Shown here one piece after another: positions 55,882 through 64,000 of a stretch of DNA of 64,000 bases. The notes under the pieces were generated by a model that was not told the origin of the DNA, did not search any database, and was given only the letters and a program-made list of their open reading frames with translations. A program made the position numbers and the translations under genes. Source of the DNA: Siphonodentalium dalli (lineage: Eukaryota; Mollusca; Scaphopoda; Gadilida; Siphonodentaliidae); assembly GCA_032622095.1 (NCBI GenBank), contig CP136063.1, forward strand, positions 91,239,980-91,303,979, read 5' to 3'. Numbering within the stretch: the first letter of the stretch is position 1; each line of letters opens with the position of its first letter.

Positions 55882-58800
55882 TTATACATAGAAAGGTTTG
55901 CGATCCTTTGATGGCCCTTTACTGGGAGGTTTTTGGGAAGCCACGGCTTGTTTCCCTTCCTGGCATCTCTCGTGATGTCTCCGGGTACCGGCTGTTAAAG
56001 ACGACGTCCCAATATGTGGCCGAGACCCCGGAGGTGGTCGTCCGGTAACTGATGGCAATGTGGGTGCATTTGAATATGATTCTTGGCTATCGGCAGTAGA
56101 TGATGTGGAGGTTTCAGATGCAGAAAGGGTACCAGTTTCCTTAGTCCGATCACCAGAATCAGCAGACGTTATGCCCATATCAGGTTTTTCTGTCCCACTA
56201 AGTTTCCGAGTGACGGTTACACCACAACGGATTCCACAGCTCAGTGTTGAGCCACTTCCAGTTGATTTTAAGCCACTTCCTGTCGTTGATGATGTCCCTG
56301 CTGATTTTAAGCCACTTCCTGCTGTTGATGATGTCACTCCTGATTTTGGCACAGCTGTAACATCTTTAGAACCAGAAGCACTCGGTGGAGTAGCAACACT
56401 CGGTGGAGGGGTTGGAGCCTTGGTACGAGCGACACTAGGTGGAGGGGTCGGAGCTTTGGTACGAGCGATACTAGGTGGAGGGGTTGGAGCTTTGGTTGAA
56501 ATATTCGTAGGAGTTTGACTCCTTGATGACGGATGAGACCTCGAGGTTGTGGATGATGCAGTTGGTGCCTTGCTAAGCATTGTGGGAGTCTGACTTCTCG
56601 TCGATGTAGCAGCCATTGGTGGCTTTGTCAGTGTTGGCGGAGGAGTCTGAGCCTTTGTTAATACACCAGTTGAGGTCTGACTTTTCGATGAAGAGGCAAA
56701 AGAATGGCACTTTGGTCCAGTTGGTGTGGTAGCACCTGGCCTTGAACTGACCTTGACACCCGTCGTTGCTGGCAGTGATTGGATCGATTTATGTGACCTT
56801 GAGCATGTAGTCTGCGTGACACTTGACCTTGGACTACCTGACCTTGTGGTTCTGACTGCTTTTTGACTTGAATTACCAACCTTGGAAACAACTTTGCCGT
56901 CTTTTTTACTTTTTCCAATAGAACCTGCACTGGACCTTGATGGACTCTGTAATTCTGCATGGATGTCTTTAGACTTAGTAGGCGAACCTACAGGTGATGG
57001 TGATGGCTTAGATAAACTCAATGTCCTCGGCTTCATAGGTGGCTTGCTTCGGTCTGTTTTTGAGATTGTTAAAGGCTTAGCAGATGCCTGTAATTCCAGT
57101 GCGATATTCTTTGATTTTGTTGGTGATAATGCCTTTCTGGCAGCAGCAGCTGCTTTTCCAACAGTGAGCGATTTAGGTTTTCTCGGAAGTTTCGCCGTAT
57201 TGTCTTCGGTATTACTCGATGATCCAGCACCCGCAGAAACAGCTGAATCACTCAAATCAGCACTCTCCGTTGTTGATTGACTGGTATCCAGTGACAGGCT
57301 GCTGCCTTCTTTTGATATCACAGTGCTTTCGATGTCAGTCCAACTTCCTTCTGATGTAAAACTGCTTTCTGCAGCAGATACAACATCTGTGCCACTTTCG
57401 CTCTGACATGCTTTTGATTTCTCAGCACTATCTGATGACACCAATCCAACATCCTTGGTTGGTTTCATAACAGCTATAGCTGCTGGGCTGTCGCTTTCAA
57501 AGACCTCATCATCTTGTATAGGTGGTGCTGGTGGGCTATACTTAGGAGGCGATAGTGAAGGGTCCAAGTCAATTGAATCTGGTCGTTTTGCTCTCTTCAC
57601 AACTGGTGTCGTTTTATCAGCTGAAGTGTCCAAGTCTATTGAATCTGGTCGCTTTGCCCTCTTCGCAACTGGTGTTGTTTTATCTGTTATGGCCTCAGTG
57701 GTCATGTCTACAACAGATAGAGCTTTCTTTTCCGTCAGGGATACATTATGTGGAGTCGATGAAGCAATACATCGTGGAGGAGATTGAGGCGTGAAGACCT
57801 CGGTTTGTGCCATTTGCTTCTTAGGGGGCGTTGTGTCAGAGGTCAAGACTGACTTCCTCAGTGTTGGTGGCGTGTCCATCACTGTTGTCAATGGCTTCCT
57901 CAGAACTGGAGGCGTGTCGTTCGCTTGAGTTGATGCAAGTGGCTGCTTGGAGGCTAACAGACCAGACCCTTGCTTGGAAATCTGAGACGTTGTCATGACT
58001 GAGTTAGATACAGACATAGTATTTGGTGGCATACTTGATAGAGGTTCTCCTAATATTGTTGAATCAGATTCCAAAAGAGACAATTGTGATGAACTATCCA
58101 GTGTCTTCTGTTCTTTTGACCCAGACAATAATGATGACAATACCTTTGAATCAAACGACGAAGACATCTCTGTTGACGTCGTCGATGCGCTGGCGGTCGG
58201 TGGTGGATTGTCAGACGTGAAGAATGCTGTTCGCTTACTCATTTGCACTGTGTCTTGAATATCAGAGGCAACTTCAAAAGGTTGAGAACTTGTTTCAGCC
58301 ATTACCATGGAAGCAGCCTGTGGAGATTTTTGTGTGGAGATAATCCCTGGAGATAGCGGAGGAGACAGTGGTAAAGATGACGCAGACGGAGTTTTAATGC
58401 TTTGCTCAACTATAGGTCCTTTCAATGAAGATGGCACTATTTGTGTAGAAGTTTTAGAAGAAGTTGACAATTCTGATGTTGTTACTGTGGATGACTGGCC
58501 AGCTGTGGTGCGAAGCGACAACGGTGGAGAAAGTGGTGTAGAGAAAGATTTTGATGTTGCAGTAGTAGTCTGACCAATCGTGGAGGTTGAACTTATAACC
58601 TTTGAGTTCTCATCAGATCCCGTTTTATATTTAGGAGAGAGTGGTGAAGTTGTTATCTCTTCCCACGATCTACTTGCTGGTTGCATCTTTGATGTCGGTA
58701 GAGTAAAGTCAGCTACACCAGTGATGATAGATTCGGACAGTGGGCGTGTAATTCCACCTGCAGACCGACTAACTCCCGCGAAGATTGAGTCTGACAAAGG

Positions 58801-59579
58801 TCGTGTGGGAACTGAAGCAGAACTGGTCAGCGACATAGTGTTTGGCATGGATGCGGGGCGAGTCATCGTGTCTGATTTCCCTTGTGATGGTGACCGAGAT
58901 GTTAAAACGCTGAATGCATCGGAGAAGCTTTTGTGAGGAGACGGTGATTTTGGTGACGGCGGTGGGATAAACTTTGGTGGTGTCGGTGGTGAACTAACTT
59001 CAAACAAAGCATCGGTGCTGAATGGTGACGGTGATGCAGGAGGCTGACCTTGACCTGTACCTTTAGAAGCAGACGACACATCTGATGTTTGCTGACTCGG
59101 TATAATTTTCGAAACGACATTCGCATCTGTAGAAGCAACATCAGAAGATATGCTATCGATGCCAAAAAATGCAGCCCGTTGCTCGGATATAGACTTAGAC
59201 GATGAAGATGCATTGGCTGAATTATCAGAAGTGGGTGGAATTATACTTTTCTCCTCCAGTTGGTCTTCTTCATCAGCAGGAGGCGGCGATATAATAACAG
59301 TGATAGGAGTTCGGACCAGAGAGTTTCCTTCGATGGCATTGAAGGAGATTTCTGGTAAAGATGTGACAAATTCCTCAGTAAATGATTGTGAGATTGATGT
59401 TCCGTAAGTGTTTGGGATCATCTCGTGCAGCTTGCTGTATGGATATACCCCGGATGAGACGTCCCTCGATCTTACACTCTCAGGTATCACTGGTTGTCTC
59501 GCAGGAACAGGATCCTCGTCATCTCCGAGAGAAAACGTCACGGTTTTCACTTTTGATTTGGGCTTTGGTGATAATGAAC
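55882..59579 (-). CDS. Terminal coding exon of a Ser/Thr/Pro-rich disordered protein
   Basis: I do not recognise the gene. The minus-strand exon begins after a good acceptor (ttctgtctttattacag, AG at 59581-59580) and stays open for about 1231 codons to a TAA at 55884-55882. Composition is Ser, Thr, Pro and Lys rich with no globular domain or membrane segment, so it is probably an intrinsically disordered scaffold or cytoskeleton-linked tail. Visible details: KTVTF near the start fits an RVxF PP1-docking motif. KRAKRPDSIDLD occurs twice and looks like a basic nuclear-localisation patch. SPTKSK plus ELQ occurs twice. A 12-residue TPPPS-type unit occurs three times. The C-terminus FYV fits a class II PDZ ligand. 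Many SP/TP sites suggest proline-directed phosphorylation. Earlier exons were not identified. Antisense frames in this interval are shadows. Confidence 0.88.
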
Positions 59580-59588
59580 CTGTAATAA

Positions 59589-59858
59589 AGACAGAAAACA
59601 GATGATACAAAAGACAGAAAACAGATGATACAAAATTTTGAATATATTCAATCTAAAAATGGAATTGGAAATTCATGAACATAAGATAACTATATTTGGC
59701 ATATATTCAATCTAAAAATGCAACTGGAAAGTCATGAACATAAGATAACAAATTTGGAATATATTCAATCTAAAAATGCAATTGGAAAGTCATGAACATA
59801 AGATAACCAAATTTGGCATATATTCAATCTAAAAATGCAACTGGAAAGCCATGATAAC
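59589..59858 (-). repeat. Tandem repeats in the intron before the Ser/Thr-rich exon
   Basis: AGACAGAAAACAGATGATAC (23-bp unit) occurs twice at 59589-59634, starting within ten bases of the splice acceptor. Then a ~60-bp unit containing CATATATTCAATCTAAAAAT and GGAAAGTCATGAACATAAGA occurs four times. Confidence 0.85.
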
Positions 59859-60001
59859 CAAAGATCCAACCCATGGTTCTTCTAGTATATAGCTTTATAA
59901 TATATCCTGTCCAGATGGTAGAATGTTATCTTGTTCATGACCATGATGTTGATACATCTGTACTATAGAAAAGGGTCCAACGATATAAAAACTGTGGACT
60001 T

Positions 60002-60145
60002 TTAACTCTTCCATGACTGGAGCTTTGTGAAATTTTGCGAACATCCTGTGCCAATGCATTCTCTTATATATGGATGTCTAAGAGAATGCACTGACACATG
60101 ATTTTTAATGCTGCACCAGCACAGCCCCCGTCATGAAATGGTTGA
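60002..60145. mobile_element. Family C subtype i, decayed
   Basis: TTAACTCTTCCATGACTGGA to CCCGTCATGAAATGGTTGA; one shortened hairpin, right TTAA mutated. Confidence 0.78.
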
Positions 60146-60665
60146 TGTTTTTGCTGTCAACTGAGGGCCAGTAACATATGAGCTAAATGCAAATAAAAGA
60201 CTGTTTTCCTAAGTTTCTCAAATATTTTAAAGAATGACAGTTTCATATCGTATCATGGAATATGATGAAGGATATTATGTTAAACATGTTTGTCCATTAA
60301 CAATATTCTGTGCATGTGTTGCACTTGGAAAATAAGTGCATGTATATGTTTCGAGTACGCTCTAACTGAGTCATATGGGATGCGACTTCAACTTAAGCAA
60401 AGTCTAACCAATGGCTGGTGAGGTCAAGAAAACAGGCTGAATTGGTCACTCTCCCAGTTTTTAAGTAATAAAGTTATACAGGTTCCCAAAATTGTGATAA
60501 AGTTACCCAGGTTAAGCAAATCTCACAATAGCCCTCATTGAATATAAATTAAGAAATATTAGTACTGGAGGTGGTTATTTTGGTCGCAAAAATTCATAAT
60601 TGGATGATATACATGAAATTTGATTAACCTGGGTAACTTGATCACAATATCGAGAAACTGGGTAA

Positions 60666-61112
60666 CTTTATCACAAACAATAGCATTGGTAGGGCATGGC
60701 AAATACGCCCAAGGTAATTCCAACAAAGGGCCATAACTCTGGTGAAAATTGGTGGGCAGAAACCAAATTTGAATTTGACCTTTATTTTGGGATAGTAATA
60801 CGCCCAAGGTAATTCCGACAAAGGGCCATAACTCTGGTGAAAATTGGTGGGCAGAAACCAAATTTGAATTTGACCTTTATTTTGGGATAGTAAACTCATA
60901 CTAAAATTCCATTCCATTCAGTTCAGACTTAAGTACTTCAGTTATCATCCGGAAACAAAATTGAGTTAAAATTCCAATAAAAAAGGTCCGTAACTATGGC
61001 GAAAAATTGGCGGGCGTAACCCAAACATGAACTTGACCTGTATTTTGGGCTAGTAAACTCACATCCCAAATTTCATTCCATAACATAATACATCCGTTTT
61101 TTTTAAATGGGC
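60666..61112 (-). repeat. Family I repeat with 95-bp tandem duplication
   Basis: A 95-bp segment beginning TACGCCCAAGGTAATTCC is present twice almost unchanged (about 60704-60798 and 60799-60893). The repeat ends TTTTTTTTAAATGGGCGTAT. Confidence 0.6.
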
Positions 61113-61264
61113 GTATAAAAACCATTGAGAGTGACCAAGTCAGTGAAACGTCGTCGATATTTGAGTTTGAATATAGTGTATCTATCTCTCCCTAACAAGT
61201 TTTATGTACAGTAGTTCCCGGGGTATAAAATAATAGATATGAATCCAAGACACCTGTCTGGAAA

Positions 61265-61481
61265 TACAGTAATGCTCTAATTAATCGACCTCTTAACCAA
61301 AGCAGAATTATGGGTAACTTTTCAGGATTTAGTCGGAAATATGGCTTGTTGCCATTCATCGGAAAGCTCTCGGGGAGAGCTTTCCGATGAATGGCGACAA
61401 GCCATATTTCCGACTAAATCCTGAAAAGTTACCCATAATTCTGCTTTGGTTAAGAGGTCGATTAATTAGAGCATTACTGTA
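61265..61481. mobile_element. Family A, full copy with paired substitutions
   Basis: CTCTAATTAATCGACCTCTT and TTAACCAAAGC left are matched by GCTTTGGTTAA and GAGGTCGATTAATTAGAG right. Apex CTCGGGGAGAG. Confidence 0.9.
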
Positions 61482-61534
61482 GTTCTATTCTTATCAATTA
61501 ATATTGATTCTATTTTGAATTTTTCTGGTATAAT

Positions 61535-61706
61535 ACATACACAGAACGACATGATGTGTAAATGGGTTTGTCAATACGGCACGAGTGCTGTCGCGGAGGG
61601 ATGGAACGAGTGGCGATTGCGCCTCGAGTTCTATCCTTCCACGACAACACGAGTGCCATATCGACAAACCCATATACACATCGTGTCGTTCTGGGTTTAT
61701 TACATG
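61535..61706. mobile_element. Fold-back repeat, ~60-bp arms
   Basis: CAGAACGACATGATGTGTAA and GGGTTTGTCAATACGGCACG pair with CGTGTCGTTCTG and the inverse of GGGTTTGTCGATATGGCACT. Confidence 0.7.
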
Positions 61707-61939
61707 CTTCGCGTCCTAGAATCTGTGCATTAAAAATAAATGATTAGAAGGTTTATTTAGGCACATACAGGGCGTGTTTGTAATGTGTGATGATTATTTT
61801 ATTTAAATACTTCCAGTTTATGGTTGAGGCGAACGTCATGTACGTCATTTTACGTCAATGAGATGTGTATGGAACGTACGTTCCATATGGATTTGTAAAT
61901 ATGGAACAGCAATAACACTGTACTTCTAGGAACAAGCGT

Positions 61940-62215
61940 GTAATAAAACCTTTTTCGGGACAGATCAATGGGCTATTTTTAGAACAGAAAGAAACATCAG
62001 ACACATTTGGAGCAAAGCATCAGGGGAGAACTCTATTTTGTTAGAGTAAAATGTTATTTAGATTGAGATATTTTGCAGGAATAAACCGGCTTATTACGCC
62101 TTTATAGACAAATAACATACATCTTCAGTTTTGTCTGTGTTTCAATTACAGGTATTTGTGGTCTTGAAATCGGGTTTTTTATAAAATTATGTTGTTGTTG
62201 TTGGAATTGTGGCCA
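61940..62215 (+). repeat. Diverged repeat shared with 41870-42150
   Basis: GGGACAG, GGCTATTTTTAGAACAGAAA, CTTCAGTTTTGTCTG, CGGGTTTTTTATAAAATTAT, GGCCAGGAAGAG. Confidence 0.5.
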
Positions 62216-62367
62216 GGAAGAGATACACAATCTTTAATCTTCATGCAAATAAAAACAATATATAAACAAGCGAATATGCATTAAATTGAATGCGACTGTG
62301 TGTGATAAAATGTTTATCAACACAAAGCTTAATTATCGGTGCTCTATTTCCATGTGCTGAACCTTGT

Positions 62368-62631
62368 TTAACCCTTCCATGACTGGAGCTTCCTGAAAAT
62401 TTTGTGAAACCCCTGTGCCAATGCATTCTCTTATACATGTGAGGCTCGCACAGGGAGCCTCACATATATAAGAGAATGCATTGGCCTAACAATATTTTCC
62501 TTGACCTTGTATGCCAGTGCATTCTCTTATGTAAGCGAGGCTCCCTATGGAAGACTCGCATATATAAGATAATGCACTGGCACAGGCTCATTAATGCTGC
62601 ACCAGTGCAGCTTCTGTCATGAAAGGGTTAA
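62368..62631. mobile_element. Family C subtype i, two hairpins
   Basis: TTAACCCTTCCATGACTGGA to CTGTCATGAAAGGGTTAA. Confidence 0.85.
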
Positions 62632-62937
62632 CATTTAAAACTTGTCAAAAATTATCCCAAGTCAACTTCTGCTGTAACAGGGCTGAGACCCATAAAAATT
62701 ATCTTCTCTGAAATATTCATCTTTCGCCGTCACAGCACTCAATTTGAGATCAGAGTGCAGGTAAATTGAGACAATAAAACATTAATCATCGCTATTCGCA
62801 TTTATCCACGATAAGCTGTTCACATCCCAAGTACAAAAGATTCATATATTTTGAAAATGAAATGCTCTGAATCAGAAATGGAATACATCTAGCATGGACA
62901 ACTGATATTTATTGCAAAACATGATCTTAATATGATC

Positions 62938-63747
62938 ATACGCAAGCGTAATTAACGAACCAAAGCTAAAACAATCACATAGGCCAGGGGTTCTGCATGT
63001 AGCGTTTAAAACAATTCTTGTCACAATCACTTTACAGATTCCCACCAAATAATATTCACATGCAGACTTTTGTTTGGTGGGGTAATTATAAATAGTTATA
63101 TATGTTGTCGAGAGTGCATAGAACTGGAACTAACATGTCGTCATGTCAATTTCTACGATAGTCGACAAACGTCATAGTGTTACTTTCACCATTGACCGAA
63201 TTCACGTGGAACTGAATGTGTCTTCTGCTTTGTTCATAAGTATGTGTTTTTATTCTATTCAAGAAAATAGGATATATATGGATTATCAGATGCATGTAAG
63301 TATGCAGACTTATGATAACAATCAAATCCAAATTAAATATTATCTTATTTCCTTTCGCGCGGTATAGTCTCTACAGAACCATGCCGTATTGATCCACTGA
63401 TGTGCACCAGTTCGAAAATAAATCTTTGAGATACAGATATATAGCGTTGTGTCGTGGTTATTTTAGTTTATTTATGATTTGATCCAATAGAGTGCCGGAG
63501 TATACCCGTTAGAAATGCAAATTTATGACGTTTATATAAATAGGATAATGTTATACATTGACTGATTTGTGTTGGCCTCTTGACAGCCGATTACGACTAT
63601 AATGCTTTAGGCCCACCGATCCTATGTGCGACATTCGTGCTTTCCAAAAATCAAAATTCCAGCGTCGTATTACTTAATAATTGGTGACGTCACAAAATCA
63701 GATATAGCCTATATACGACCCAAGGGTCTGGCTTTGGTTCGTTATAA
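62938..63747. mobile_element. Family G TIR element
   Basis: CGTAATTAACGAACCAAAGC to GGCTTTGGTTCGTTATAA; diverged by indels from the copy at 48093. Open frames inside are short and not shared. Confidence 0.72.
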
Positions 63748-63882
63748 TAAAATATTTCTACATTCATTATTATCAAAGGATTAAGGACTAGTTGGATATT
63801 TGAATAGAACTTTCATCTTTCCTGATATCTCAAAATGGAATAACTCGTAAAATATCAGTAAACGCTCCCGGAGATTGGTACA

Positions 63883-64000
63883 TTAACCCTTTCATGACGG
63901 GAGCTGTGCTGGTGCAGCATTAAAGAATGCACTGGCTTACAAGGTAAATATTATTAGGCCAATGCATCCTGTGCCATAGAGAGCCTCACATATATAAGAG
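63883..64000. mobile_element. Family C subtype i, cut by window end
   Basis: TTAACCCTTTCATGACGGGA then GCTGGTGCAGCATTAAAG; the first hairpin is lacking and the second runs off the window. Confidence 0.75.

Noticed and set aside
56060-56518. A 152-residue plus-strand frame and other long plus-strand frames up to 59600
   Set aside because: Antisense shadows of the low-complexity Ser/Thr/Pro coding exon, which has a good acceptor and consistent codon use.

Overview
The window is animal nuclear DNA: two spliced protein-coding genes buried in dense short non-autonomous transposons, with no bacterial or organellar gene organisation. The best taxonomic clues are a metazoan KEAP1 orthologue and a broken 18S rRNA fragment whose conserved core fits a lophotrochozoan, most likely a mollusc. 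Repeat tails that end in paired GCCCGTTT-type or GGGGGTATAAT-type stems fit this. The species cannot be named from the window.

Layout. 1-4074: mostly anonymous sequence with one possible small minus-strand gene (587-877) and copies of a TTAA-flanked repeat. 4075-31154: the plus-strand Keap1 gene. One 1271-bp exon carries the whole BTB and BACK regions plus the first Kelch blades. Three short exons (206, 177 and 137 bp) complete the propeller after introns of about 13.8, 8.5 and 3.0 kb. The encoded protein is 596 residues. 31155-55800: gene-poor, repeat-rich intergenic DNA. 55882-59579: the last coding exon of a minus-strand gene for a very long Ser/Thr/Pro-rich, probably disordered protein; its upstream exons were not identified. 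59580-64000: intron or upstream DNA of that gene, with tandem repeats and more transposons.

Repeat landscape. I define families from the sequence itself. Family A is a ~215-bp near-perfect palindrome with TA flanks (Tc1/mariner-like ends), about 28 copies. Family B is ~380-450 bp, bounded by CAAGCCTGA-type ends and carrying two short hairpins, about 15 copies in two internal subfamilies. Family C is a set of different hairpin elements that all start TTAACCCTTT or similar and end AAAGGGTTAA (piggyBac-like target and termini), about 18 copies. Family D is ~380-470 bp with TTAA flanks and AAAGATGC / AAAGGTAC ends, 9 copies. Families E-K are rarer. Many are nested, which gives a relative order of insertion.

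Functionally, Keap1 is the cytosolic electrophile/oxidant sensor and CUL3 adaptor that controls NRF2-type bZIP factors. The Nrf2-binding residues of the propeller are kept, while several vertebrate sensor residues differ (positions equivalent to C151, H225 and C613). Its introns contain several long perfect hairpins, a 1.45-kb fold-back element with four CACGTG/YY1-like modules, and a captured 18S rDNA piece. Nothing links the second gene to Keap1.

All calls come from reading the sequence; no alignment or database search was run, and repeat boundaries are good to a few bases only where a TA or TTAA flank is stated.
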